Of a DNA stretch of 64,000 nt, positions 17,645 through 25,150 are shown one piece after another. This DNA comes from Bog-756 sp963738545. GTDB taxonomy: Bacteria; Actinomycetota; Acidimicrobiia; Acidimicrobiales; RAAP-2. The notes under the pieces are model-generated. The model was not told the DNA's origin and ran no database searches. It saw only the letters and a list, made by a program, of their open reading frames with translations. The stretch lies in contig CAVTXA010000007.1 of assembly GCA_963738545.1 (NCBI GenBank), positions 744,001 through 808,000 of the forward strand, given 5' to 3'. The number at the start of each line of letters is the position of its first letter. Positions within the stretch are counted from its first letter, which is position 1. The position numbers and the translations under genes are program-made.

Positions 17645-18029
17645 TACCGCTCCTTGGGTGCCTGGGAATGACTTCTGAGCTGCCCCGATACGCAAACTAG
17701 CAGGTGAGCCCCACCGTTCGTGGTGGGCCTTGCACCCCCGGTGAACCGAACACCAGGAGACACGAGATCATCAGCCGTGTGCCTTCGGGTCGTGCTTCGG
17801 GTGGTCAGGTAGTTCACGCCTGCAATCATCGCACTGTCGGGGGACCGCAGCGATGGATACCCCGTTCGCTCAGAACGGTCACCAGGGCAAGAAAGTCCCT
17901 GACCTGGACTTTTTGATCACAGGTCACCGGCCGCCGGCCACGATGACACTAAGAATTCATGTGAAAGACCCCCAGCGGTGGGCGCGACCGCGTCCTCCCG
18001 CCCCTCCTGGGTGGCGGCCCGGGTCGTTC
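17645..18029. other. 385-base intergenic region without a gene
   Basis: Apart from the stem-loop listed at 17892-17912, I see only a GC hairpin near 17706-17727 (CCCACC with GGTGGG) just upstream of the LPFTG gene. No convincing open frame is present. The gap holds the promoter of the LPFTG gene and the 3' flank of the ADH pseudogene. Confidence 0.5.
17892..17912. terminator. Intrinsic terminator-like hairpin
   Basis: AAAGTCC (17892-17898), a seven-base loop, and GGACTTT (17906-17912) form a perfect seven-pair stem followed by T-rich sequence on both strands (TTTTT on plus, TTTCTT on minus). It lies 118 bases beyond the ADH copy 2 stop on the minus strand, so it could end that transcript. 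Confidence 0.55.
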
Positions 18030-19143
18030 CTACTCGTACTGCAGGACGCCTCGGATGTTCTTGCCGGCCAGCATGTCGGCGTAGCCCAGGTTCACGTCTT
18101 CAAGCTTGTAGTTCTGCGTAACCATGCCGTCCAGATCGAGCTGGCCCTGATCGTAGAGTCGAAGCAGATGGGGGATGTCGTAGCGGATGTTGGCCGAACC
18201 GAAGATGGTCCCCACGACCTGCTTCTCCAACAACGTGAGCCACGTCAACGACAGGGTCACGTCGGTCTCGGACATGGGATGGATGTTGGTCACCACCACC
18301 CGGCCTCCCTTGGCCGTCATCTGCATGATGGTCTCCATCAGTCGCCCGTCGCCCACACCCATGGTGCAGATGACCTTGTCGGCGTTCTTTCCCCAACTCA
18401 CCTCGTTGACCAGCGGTAGCGCCTCCTCGATGCTGGCGGCGGTGTGGGTGGCCCCGGAATTTCTTGGCCATCTCGAGCTTGAACGGAACCGGGTCGATGG
18501 CGAAGATGCGTTCGGCGCCGGCCAACCGGGCCCCCTGAATGGCCGAGGCCCCGATGCCGCCAATGCCGATGACCACGACATCGTCGCCCGGCTTCACGTC
18601 GGCGGCGTAGACGGCCGAACCCCACCCGGTGGTGACTCCGCAGCCGACCAGACAGGCCTTGTCCAAGGGGTAATGGTCGAGGATCTTCACGCAGGAGGCC
18701 TGATTGACCACGGTGTGCTTGGCGAAGGTGCCCAGGCACACCATCGTGCCCAGATCCTCACCACCGGCCGAGTGGTGACGGTGGGTCCCGTCGATCTGGG
18801 CGCCGAGCATGAGCAGGGCCCCGACATCGCACAAGTTGGAGTGGCCCCGTGCGCACGAAGGGCAGTGGCCACAGGCGGGGACGAAACCGAAGACGACGTG
18901 GTCCCCCGGACTCAGGCCTTCGACGCCCGGCCCGACCTCCTCGACCACACCGGCGCCCTCATGACCCCCGATGATCGGGTAGATACCGCCGAGGTCGCCC
19001 GTACGCAGGTGCTCGTCGCTGTGGCACATGCCAGAGGCGGCGATCCTGACCAGTACCTCTCCGGCCTTGGGCGGATCGAGCTCGATGGTCTCGACCTTCC
19101 AGTCGCCACCCATCTCCCAGAGGATCGCTGCTTCAGTTTGCAT
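18030..19143 (-). pseudogene. NDMA-dependent alcohol dehydrogenase (copy 2) with a one-base frameshift
   Basis: ATG 19143 follows an AAGGGA ribosome site. The first frame encodes zinc motifs GMCHSDEH, GGHEGAGVVE and ACGHCPSCARGHSNLC, and the Rossmann GIGGIGAS. After LEMAKKF the frame breaks at about 18452-18460, where GCCCCGGAA has one base too many, and the second frame continues ATHTAASIEEALP to NIRGVLQYE. The 1114-base span is one more than a multiple of three, so removing one base restores 370 residues. All catalytic residues survive, so this may be a sequencing or assembly error rather than a dead gene. Confidence 0.85.
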
Positions 19144-19338
19144 GGTTTGGTCCCTTCCCTCGCTGTCCCAGTGCCTGGCGGACCGGCGTGGCACGCTCTC
19201 GCGCCCCCATGGAGATGGCCCCCAATCCCGACTCATCCCACCACGTCTACCGGCGACAGGCACCTCGTCGTGCACCGGTGCTGCGTCCTGCGAGTCGAAG
19301 CCTACGCCGTGGCGGACCGCCGTGGGGTCGGTGGTGGA

Positions 19339-19530
19339 TCAGGGGGTGGGAGGTACCTGGACGCCGCACTGTCCACGGAAGCTCCAGCCGTCGTGGATGA
19401 TCGCGCAGGCCTTGCCGAAGCCGTGGATGTAGTCCACGCCCTTGCTGGTGGTGATGTACGCCGCCAAGGGGATGGTGAGCAAAATGGCCATGATGCCGAG
19501 GAGTTTGAAGATCTTCTTGACAGGTCTCAT
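19339..19530 (-). CDS. Small secreted or membrane-anchored protein (63 residues)
   Basis: The N-terminus MRPVKKIFKLLGIMAILLTI is a basic residue cluster followed by a hydrophobic helix, as in a signal anchor. The outer part has two Cys residues (GKACAIIHDGW, GQCGVQ) that could form a disulfide, and ends in Val-Pro-Pro-Thr-Pro. No ribosome site stands out. It lies upstream of, and on the same strand as, ADH copy 2, separated by 195 bases. I do not recognise the family. Confidence 0.5.
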   Translation of the reverse strand: MRPVKKIFKLLGIMAILLTIPLAAYITTSKGVDYIHGFGKACAIIHDGWSFRGQCGVQVPPTP

Positions 19531-19690
19531 GGTCGAGTCACCGTGCCGCTCTCGTCACTGACGTTCCACCGGTGCTCCCATGTCTCATGATGCACAAGTC
19601 CGTTCGCAGTCGCAGTAACGGGTCAAAACTACTGCACGGGGTTCCCAGATCCGCGGCTTTCCCGTCGCGACGTCGCCTCCCATCGACGGG

Positions 19691-20056
19691 CTACTCGACA
19701 GGGCCCTCGCCGGATGACGCCGTGTAGACGCGCACGTCATCCTCCCCTGGCCGATCCGAACGCCGCCCGGCGACACGGAGATCGCGCTCCCGCTGCCACC
19801 GGGCGTCGAAGGCATCCCGGGTCAGCCGTTCCGATGACCGGCCGAGGTGGGAGGGATAGCCCAGGTCGTACTCGTCAGGCTCGTCATCCTCCTTCCGCTC
19901 CTTGGCGTCGAGCAGCCGACGGATGCCGGCCCGAGCGCTGAAGAAGATGAGGACGACGATGATGGTCACGAGCTTGACCAGACCGACCAGCAGGTAGGCG
20001 ACGGTGATCACCGTCCACTTGACGAGCTTGAAGGCCAGACCGATCAGCGTGATCAT
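19691..20056 (-). CDS. Small membrane protein with charged C-terminal tail
   Basis: From ATG 20056 the protein has 121 residues: a long hydrophobic region (MITLIGLAFKLVKW, then AYLLVGLVKLVTIIVVLIFF), enough for two short or one long transmembrane segment, then a soluble tail rich in Arg, Asp and Glu. The frame stays open to 20299, but the extra N-terminal sequence is Pro/Arg/Ala-rich and unlike protein; an intermediate GTG start near 20090 is possible. Function unknown. Confidence 0.5.
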   Translation of the reverse strand: MITLIGLAFKLVKWTVITVAYLLVGLVKLVTIIVVLIFFSARAGIRRLLDAKERKEDDEPDEYDLGYPSHLGRSSERLTRDAFDARWQRERDLRVAGRRSDRPGEDDVRVYTASSGEGPVE

Positions 20057-20453
20057 GGCCTCGGGCCCGGTGACGTCGTCCACCACCACCTGGGCGGCGA
20101 CGCCTCCCACGCTCTTGGGCCACGGGGGGCAACGGGCCGCGACCGGTGCCGGGACATGGTGCAACGTTACGCCAGCGCCATCCTCAGGAGCGGTTCTTGT
20201 CGACGAATCACGGACGGCCGGTGCGGACCCGCGCTTGGACGCCCGTCCCACGGCGCGCCGCCGTAGCGAAGAAGGGTGCTGCGGCGGTGCTGCTTCCACA
20301 CGGATGGGCGCGTGGTGCGCAGGGCACGCACCGGCGTGTCACGGTGCGCCTCCAGCTTGATCCCACCCATGGCACCGACTGGGACCGGCGCATGCAGGTC
20401 GGTGGCGGCGGCGCTGCTTCCTCAGGCAGGCCCACGGCGGGAGCTCACGATGC
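20057..20453. other. 397-base region without a supported gene
   Basis: Several overlapping open frames exist but none has a protein-like composition, a ribosome site or a recognisable motif. A GGTGCG/CGCACC inverted repeat is present near 20310-20335. The region lies between the 3' end of the SOS-box gene and the upstream flank of the small membrane protein and may hold that gene's promoter. Confidence 0.4.
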
Positions 20454-20705
20454 TTAGGGTGAGGTCAGGCGAGGCTCGCCATACTTCTCGCTATCGCACG
20501 CGGGAAAGATTCCGGCAACCTCGCGGGCGGCGGACCGGATGGCGTCCTCCCGACACATGCCTGCCACCTCGACGGTCAGGCTGATCGACGTGGTGTCTCC
20601 CGAGAAGCGAACCAGGCGGTTGGCCGACCGACGGGCGGCCTCGAGGAACTGCTCCGTCCTGACATCGAGCGACCGTGCGATGGTGACGTCGACTTCGTAG
20701 CGCAT
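20454..20705 (-). CDS. Small hypothetical protein under a LexA box
   Basis: An 83-residue soluble protein beginning MRYEVDVTIARSLDVR. Predicted pattern is beta-alpha-beta-beta-alpha: strand RYEVDVTIAR, helix EQFLEAARRSANRLV, strands FSGDTTSISLTVEVAG, helix CREDAIRSAAREVAG. This would fit a ferredoxin-like fold. A near-perfect actinobacterial LexA site ends 13 bases upstream of its ATG, so it is probably induced by DNA damage. There is no recognisable family, and the message may be leaderless or nearly so. Confidence 0.6.
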   Translation of the reverse strand: MRYEVDVTIARSLDVRTEQFLEAARRSANRLVRFSGDTTSISLTVEVAGMCREDAIRSAAREVAGIFPACDSEKYGEPRLTSP

Positions 20706-20717
20706 GCGACGACGGTA

Positions 20718-20733
20718 TCGAACGTATGTTCGT
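20718..20733. promoter_or_regulatory. LexA (SOS) box
   Basis: TCGAACGTATGTTCGT matches the actinobacterial and Gram-positive SOS consensus CGAAC-N4-GTTCG exactly in its core, with one mismatch in the outer TCGAAC/GTTCGA arms. It is the only such site I found in the window. It lies immediately upstream of the minus-strand 83-residue gene. Confidence 0.7.
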
Positions 20734-20774
20734 CTGTCCAGTGGCCCGGACGCTCGCCGCCACCACCGATCCGG

Positions 20775-21029
20775 TCAGCGCAGTATCCGGTCGCCCAGTT
20801 CGCTGTAGATCTGGCGATGGAAGTCGGCCAGCAGTTGTGCCTGTTCCCTGCAGGTGAGCGCCGGGCTGTCGCGCGCGGCACCCACCTGGGTGCCGTGACC
20901 TGGACATCCCGGACAGACGACGTCCCATTCGCCTGCGGACACCTTGCGAGCTTTCGCATCATGTTGAGCCACATGGTCAACGTACGCGACCCACCTTGCC
21001 TCCACGTCAATTCGACGTGACGTCAGCAT
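20775..21029 (-). CDS. Hypothetical protein with a CPGC motif
   Basis: From ATG 21029 the frame gives 84 residues: a basic start (MLTSRRIDVEARWVAYVDHV), then VVCPGCPGHGTQ and SPALTCREQAQLLADFHRQI. Cys-x-x-Cys plus another Cys and a His could bind a metal, but this is inference. The longer frame to 21359 looks non-coding and overlaps the Thr-rich gene on the other strand. It shares direction with the LexA-controlled gene but lies upstream of that gene's box. Confidence 0.35.
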   Translation of the reverse strand: MLTSRRIDVEARWVAYVDHVAQHDAKARKVSAGEWDVVCPGCPGHGTQVGAARDSPALTCREQAQLLADFHRQIYSELGDRILR

Positions 21030-21250
21030 GAACTTCGCGTGAGCACGCCGCGTGGTGCGAGTTTCACTGCGGGTCGGGGCCCCGGCACCACATCGGATCG
21101 CCACCGGCGTAGTCGTCGCGAAACGTTCACCCTTCTGTGTCATAGCGGTCACTTCTGCCGTCCTAACGTTTGCGCGCACTAGTGCGACGCGTCGAAGAGG
21201 ACACGCTCGGAGTCCCTGTCCGATGCACGCAAAGGTAGAGAGGACAGAGG

Positions 21251-21922
21251 ATGCTGCGTTGGGCAGTTCGGTTGACGGCGTCCGTCGTCGGCATCGTCGG
21301 ACTCTCGTCCATGGTCCCGCCTTCCGCCCTCGCTGCGGTAGCACCAACAGCAAAATCACCGGGTGTCATCCAGGCCGTGACCACCTCCACATCGACCACG
21401 TCTACGACGTCCACCCCTCCGACGACATCAACCACGACTCCGACCAGTACCTCGTCCACCACGACGACCGACCCGTGTGCGAGTACGACCACGACGTCGA
21501 CCACAAGTCCGACCACGACGACGTCGACCACGACGACGTCGACCACGAGTCCGACCACGACCACGTCGACCACGACATCGACGACGACCACCACGATCTC
21601 GTTCCAGGCCATCAGCACGACCGACACCTCCGACCCTTCGGCAACGACAACCACCACCGAGCCCGCCTCGACCACGACCGAACCGGCATCGACGACGACG
21701 ACCACGACGTGTTCGTCGAGCACGGCAACCACGGTGCCCGCCGTCGCCACCGCAAGCTCAGCGGGCACATCACCAGCGTCGACCACCTCGTCCACGGGAT
21801 CACTGGCCTTTACGGGCAGTGGTCCCTACGCCCCGGTACTGGTGGCCATCGGCTTGTTCCTGCTCGCCACCGGCGCCGGGATCCGACACCGTCTGCGGAG
21901 CCGACGAAGGGCCCGGGTCTGA
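21251..21922 (+). CDS. Ser/Thr-rich surface protein with LAFTG sorting signal
   Basis: A 223-residue secreted protein. The signal peptide ends near ALA at about residue 28. Residues 43-165 are almost wholly Thr and Ser with scattered Pro (TTSTTSPTTTTSTT-like runs), expected to be an extended, possibly O-glycosylated stalk. LAFTG starts at residue 185, followed by a hydrophobic helix and an Arg-rich tail; LAxTG is the motif preferred by class E sortases of actinobacteria. Two Cys residues interrupt the stalk. A GAGG ribosome site precedes ATG 21251. There is no folded domain, so it may be a cell-surface spacer. Confidence 0.8.
   Translation: MLRWAVRLTASVVGIVGLSSMVPPSALAAVAPTAKSPGVIQAVTTSTSTTSTTSTPPTTSTTTPTSTSSTTTTDPCASTTTTSTTSPTTTTSTTTTSTTSPTTTTSTTTSTTTTTISFQAISTTDTSDPSATTTTTEPASTTTEPASTTTTTTCSSSTATTVPAVATASSAGTSPASTTSSTGSLAFTGSGPYAPVLVAIGLFLLATGAGIRHRLRSRRRARV
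21376..21597. repeat. Low-complexity ACC/ACG/TCG codon repeat
   Basis: A degenerate run of Thr and Ser codons (ACGACC, TCGACC and similar) encodes the stalk of the LAFTG protein. Imperfect repeats of ACGTCGACCACGAC recur, for example around 21490-21580. The antisense frame reads as Val/Asp repeats and is not a gene. The array is prone to length change by slippage. Confidence 0.75.
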
Positions 21923-21989
21923 GCGCACAGCCCGGGGTGACCCTGACGTCTGGGATTTGGCGACTCCGTCCGGATACCCTCAGCGGTAG

Positions 21990-22481
21990 ATGATCGAGAT
22001 CTCGGCCCTGCATCCCGACGACTGGCGGGTCATTCGCGCCGTGCGACTCCGCTCGCTCGAGCAGGCACCGCGCGCTTTCACGTCGACCTTCGAGCGCGAA
22101 GCGGCCTTCGACGAGACGACCTGGCGGGACCGGGCTACCACGTGCCGATGGTTCGTGGCCACCGATGCCGGAGCCACCGTCGGGGTCGCCGGTGGTGTCG
22201 CCGGACCGTCCGACCACCCAGAAGATCGGGAGCTGGTGGGAATGTGGGTGGCCCCCTCGCACCGAGGTGGTGGGATCGCCCGCCGCCTGCTCGATGCGGT
22301 AGCAGCGTGGGCTGTGGGCGAGGGAGCCTCCACGCTGCGTCTCGGCGTGAGGGAGGACAACCCGGGAGCACGTGCCGCATACGTCCGGATGGGACTCGAG
22401 TCCTCCGGTGTCACGACGGCGTCAGTCGCCGCTTCCGACGAACCCGTAGAGGTGCTGGCCCTGGACCTCACCGGTCGTTGA
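21990..22481 (+). CDS. GNAT N-acetyltransferase
   Basis: A 163-residue acetyl-CoA-dependent acetyltransferase. Motif A, which binds the CoA pyrophosphate, is VAPSHRGGGIARRLLDAV (RGGGIA). Motif B is seen in LRLGVREDNPGARAAYVRMG, a pattern found in RimI-like and small-molecule GNATs. The acceptor is unknown. It starts 67 bases after the LAFTG gene on the same strand. Confidence 0.87.
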   Translation: MIEISALHPDDWRVIRAVRLRSLEQAPRAFTSTFEREAAFDETTWRDRATTCRWFVATDAGATVGVAGGVAGPSDHPEDRELVGMWVAPSHRGGGIARRLLDAVAAWAVGEGASTLRLGVREDNPGARAAYVRMGLESSGVTTASVAASDEPVEVLALDLTGR

Positions 22482-22572
22482 GCATCGCACCGCGCTGCGA
22501 ACACCGGGTTCCAGACGCCACGCCGGCCTCCCTCTACGCTCCGGGTCAGAGACTGGCAAAGGAGTGTGACCC

Positions 22573-22836
22573 GTGTACGCCATCGTGACCAATGTCCGTG
22601 TCGAGGATCCCGACGCAGCGCGCCGGATCCTTCCAGAGGCCCGGGAGGCGCTCGTCGCTCGGGCACCGGGCATCGTGTGCGGCTACTGGTTGGAGCCCGT
22701 CGACGGGATCGGAACATCGGTCCTGGTCTTCGAGAACAGGGAGTACGCCGATCAGGCTGCCCGGTACCCGGTTCCCCCGATGCCCGGCGTCACCGTGCTC
22801 GATCTGACGGTACGCGAGGTCTTCGCTCACGTCTGA
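22573..22836 (+). CDS. Small dimeric alpha/beta-barrel (ABM-like) protein
   Basis: An 87-residue protein with the pattern of ferredoxin-like monooxygenase/EthD folds: strand MYAIVTNVRV, helix PDAARRILPEAREALVA, strand VCGYWLEPVDGIGTSVLVF, helix NREYADQAARY, strand VTVLDLTVREVFAHV. An AAAGGAG site lies seven bases before GTG 22573. Similar proteins are antibiotic-biosynthesis monooxygenase-like enzymes or stress proteins; catalytic activity cannot be asserted. Confidence 0.65.
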   Translation: MYAIVTNVRVEDPDAARRILPEAREALVARAPGIVCGYWLEPVDGIGTSVLVFENREYADQAARYPVPPMPGVTVLDLTVREVFAHV

Positions 22837-22947
22837 GGCGACCGACATGCCACCCGGTCCTGGTCCGACGAGAACCGGATGGAGCCTCCCGGCGGAGCGA
22901 GCCGTGCAGACCATTACGCGAGGTCGCCCCGCAACAGGCTCCTCCGG

Positions 22948-23742
22948 CTACTCCACGCCGGAGCCGGAGGTGGCGCTCGACGCAGTCGGTACGGGAAGGG
23001 GGATCACCCCGGTGGGCGTGGTGAGAGCGCGCACCTTTCCCCAAGCGCTCAGGTGGAGCGTCAGTCCGCCGATGGTCACCGCCACCGGCAGGTGGGACGC
23101 GATGCCCACGTAACAGGTCACCGGACCGGCGTCGTTCCCGGTGTTCCGGTAGGTGATGGCGACCGCGCGCACGCCGTCCACGGTCAGGGTCCTCCCCTCG
23201 TGATAGCCCCTGGCGTCGAACAGGTCCTGAGTCAGTGAAGGCATCGTGAGATCGGCGACGGCCGAGCCATAGGTCGGACTGCTGCCCGGGATTTGCACCC
23301 AACGGTTGGCCAGTTGTGTGGCCTGCGGATCGGCCACGCCCATCGAGGTCGACCAGAACGAGGCGTCGGCGTCGATGTCCAGAGTCCCCCCCAGATCCAC
23401 GGTGGTGGCCGACGGCAGAGCATCGGATCCCGCCCTTCCCGATGTCATCTGGACCGTCTGGGTACCCGAGGTGGAGTCCGCGTAGTCCGACTCGGTCACG
23501 GTGGCTGTGCCGACGCCGGGGATACGGGTCGTCCCACCTCCGACGGCGCTGACCGATCCGGCCGCCGTCATCGCATCCCGCGCTTCGGCGATGAGCGTCA
23601 GAGCCGCTTTGGCGTTGGCACCTGACGAGGCCGCCGAGGCAGTCGTGTTGACGCCGAGCACGAGAAGGGCAAGGAACGACAGCGTCATCACCAGGGCCGC
23701 CAGCGGCGGCGTGCCGAGCGGATGTCCCTCTCCGGTGCTCAT
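22948..23742 (-). CDS. Secreted or membrane-anchored protein, possibly LppX/LprG-like
   Basis: A 264-residue exported protein. A hydrophobic segment (AALVMTLSFLALLVLGV) near the N-terminus is followed by an Ala-rich region without a lipobox Cys. The rest is beta-rich, and ATQLANRWVQIPG with an earlier helix KAALTLIAEARDAM recalls the LppX/LprG lipid-binding fold of mycobacteria, which carry glycolipids. The match is by pattern only. Opposite in direction to the lipoprotein at 23942, with which it shares an intergenic promoter region of 199 bases. Confidence 0.6.
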   Translation of the reverse strand: MSTGEGHPLGTPPLAALVMTLSFLALLVLGVNTTASAASSGANAKAALTLIAEARDAMTAAGSVSAVGGGTTRIPGVGTATVTESDYADSTSGTQTVQMTSGRAGSDALPSATTVDLGGTLDIDADASFWSTSMGVADPQATQLANRWVQIPGSSPTYGSAVADLTMPSLTQDLFDARGYHEGRTLTVDGVRAVAITYRNTGNDAGPVTCYVGIASHLPVAVTIGGLTLHLSAWGKVRALTTPTGVIPLPVPTASSATSGSGVE

Positions 23743-23941
23743 TGTGCCTTCTCCCCTGGTGATGCTCGGGTGGTCCGCCGTGGCATTGACGATGGTGGCG
23801 TGGGCGCCGGGAGTCCCGTCCCTTAGACGATCGGCACGGTGGGCGCCGGTCTTGAGCGGTCAAGAGAGGCACCGACACGGCTCGATCGGAGACCGGTGGT
23901 GCATACCCCGAATTAGACCGATCCACTGCCACACTGGATGC

Positions 23942-24334
23942 GTGCTGCGCAGCCTCCTCGCCGGGTTGGTGCTTTCAGGGATGGTCCTCGGCGGTTGTGG
24001 TGCGGCACGCAGCGAGGGCGTCCCTCGTCCACTCTCGAGTGGCAAGTCCGACGCCAGCCCAACGACCTCGCCGGACACGTCGTCGGCCGCCTCCGAGGTG
24101 ACACTCAGCGAGGTCTTCCGAGAAGAGGGGATGTTGCTCATGGGGGTGGCGCCCTCTGTCGCCGAAACCCTGGACTTCGTGGCCTACTTCCAGTACATCG
24201 ATGAGGCCTGCGAGCAGGCCGAGCACGCGTCCAGCTGCCCGGTCATGGCCGACACCGACGTGGTCGCCCAGGGCTACCTCGAGGCGCACAATCAGGCGGC
24301 GATCGCCGCACACGCCTCGGCGTCGACCGGCTGA
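23942..24334 (+). CDS. Small lipoprotein
   Basis: A 130-residue protein starting at GTG 23942. The signal MLRSLLAGLVLSGMVLGGC ends with the lipobox LGGC, so Cys-19 is probably lipidated. A Ser/Thr/Pro linker follows, then a helical region (VTLSEVFREEGMLLMG, TLDFVAYFQYIDEACEQAE) with a Cys pair that may form a disulfide. Unknown family. A stem-loop begins at its stop codon. Confidence 0.7.
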   Translation: MLRSLLAGLVLSGMVLGGCGAARSEGVPRPLSSGKSDASPTTSPDTSSAASEVTLSEVFREEGMLLMGVAPSVAETLDFVAYFQYIDEACEQAEHASSCPVMADTDVVAQGYLEAHNQAAIAAHASASTG

Positions 24335-24380
24335 TCGGGCCGCCCACCACCTCCCCTGCGCAGCCAACCGGCGGCCGATC
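24333..24380 (+). terminator. Stem-loop after the lipoprotein gene
   Basis: GATCGGGCCGCC (24333-24344) pairs with GGCGGCCGATC (24370-24380) with one bulged G, across a 25-base loop. It overlaps the lipoprotein stop and lies just before the TetR operator, so it would insulate the two genes. Confidence 0.5.
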
Positions 24381-24396
24381 TGGGAGGACTTTTGAT

Positions 24397-24415
24397 TAAC
24401 TGACTGAGTCAGTTA
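24397..24415. promoter_or_regulatory. Perfect 19-bp palindrome, probable TetR operator
   Basis: TAACTGACTGAGTCAGTTA is a perfect inverted repeat (nine-base arms around a central G) in an AT-rich island (TTTTGATTAACTG to TATATATTT). It ends 12 bases before the TetR ATG at 24428. Palindrome, position and AT content all fit an autoregulatory operator overlapping the promoter. Confidence 0.75.
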
Positions 24416-24427
24416 TATATTTCGCCC

Positions 24428-25150
24428 ATGCCGAGGCGGACGCCCAGTAGCCGGGTGACGGACATCGCCCGGGCAGCTTGCACGGTCTTCACGGCCAAGG
24501 GGTACCGGAAGACCCTGATGGCCGATGTGGGTCGCCAGCTCGGACTGAGCCACGCCTCGCTCTACCAGCACGTGGAGAGCAAGGAGGCGTTGTTCAAGCT
24601 GGCCCTCCTCTACGCCGTCGACCCGGACGCCGTAGCCGAGCTGCCGACGCCACTCCGGACGCCCGCTGCCGGCGAGGCCCTGCGGCCGCTGGCCGAATGG
24701 TCGGGTCGGCGATCGGGTTTCCCCGCGCTGCAGGCCGCCCTGGTCGATGACGCCGACCAGCCAATCCGGAGCGAGTTCCACGCGGTGATCGACGAGCTCT
24801 ACACGATGGTCGAGGACAACCGTGCCGTCCTGGCCCTGATCGAGAGGTGCGCGCCCGAGTTCCCCGAGCTCGGCACGCTGTACTTCGACGACGCCCGTCG
24901 AGGTCAGGTCGACCGGTTGGAGCAGTACCTGACCCGACGGACAGAGTCGGGACAGCTTCGCCCCCTCCCCAACCCCACCGTGGCTACACAGTTCGTCGTG
25001 GAGACCGTGGCCTTCTTCGCCTGGCACCGTCGGGACCAGGTTGCCCCCCTGGCCATCGACGACCAGGTCGCCCGGGCCACCGTGCACTACCTGCTGGCGG
25101 CGGCATTCATCGCCGACGATGCTCCCGAGCCTCCCGCGGGGCCCGGTTGA
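24428..25150 (+). CDS. TetR-family transcriptional regulator
   Basis: A 240-residue repressor. The N-terminal helix-turn-helix spans residues 10-55: VTDIARAACTVFTAKGYRKT, then MADVGRQLGLSHASLYQHVESKEALF, with the recognition helix in SHASLYQHV. The C-terminal ligand domain is helical and long. It probably binds the palindrome 12 bases upstream and represses itself and the glycosyltransferase, whose start overlaps its stop. The inducer is unknown. Confidence 0.9.
   Translation: MPRRTPSSRVTDIARAACTVFTAKGYRKTLMADVGRQLGLSHASLYQHVESKEALFKLALLYAVDPDAVAELPTPLRTPAAGEALRPLAEWSGRRSGFPALQAALVDDADQPIRSEFHAVIDELYTMVEDNRAVLALIERCAPEFPELGTLYFDDARRGQVDRLEQYLTRRTESGQLRPLPNPTVATQFVVETVAFFAWHRRDQVAPLAIDDQVARATVHYLLAAAFIADDAPEPPAGPG

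Noticed and set aside
21163..21795. Long minus-strand frame rich in Val and Asp
   Set aside because: It is the exact antisense of the Thr/Ser codon repeat of the LAFTG protein; the Val/Asp repetition is a composition artefact and no start signal is present.
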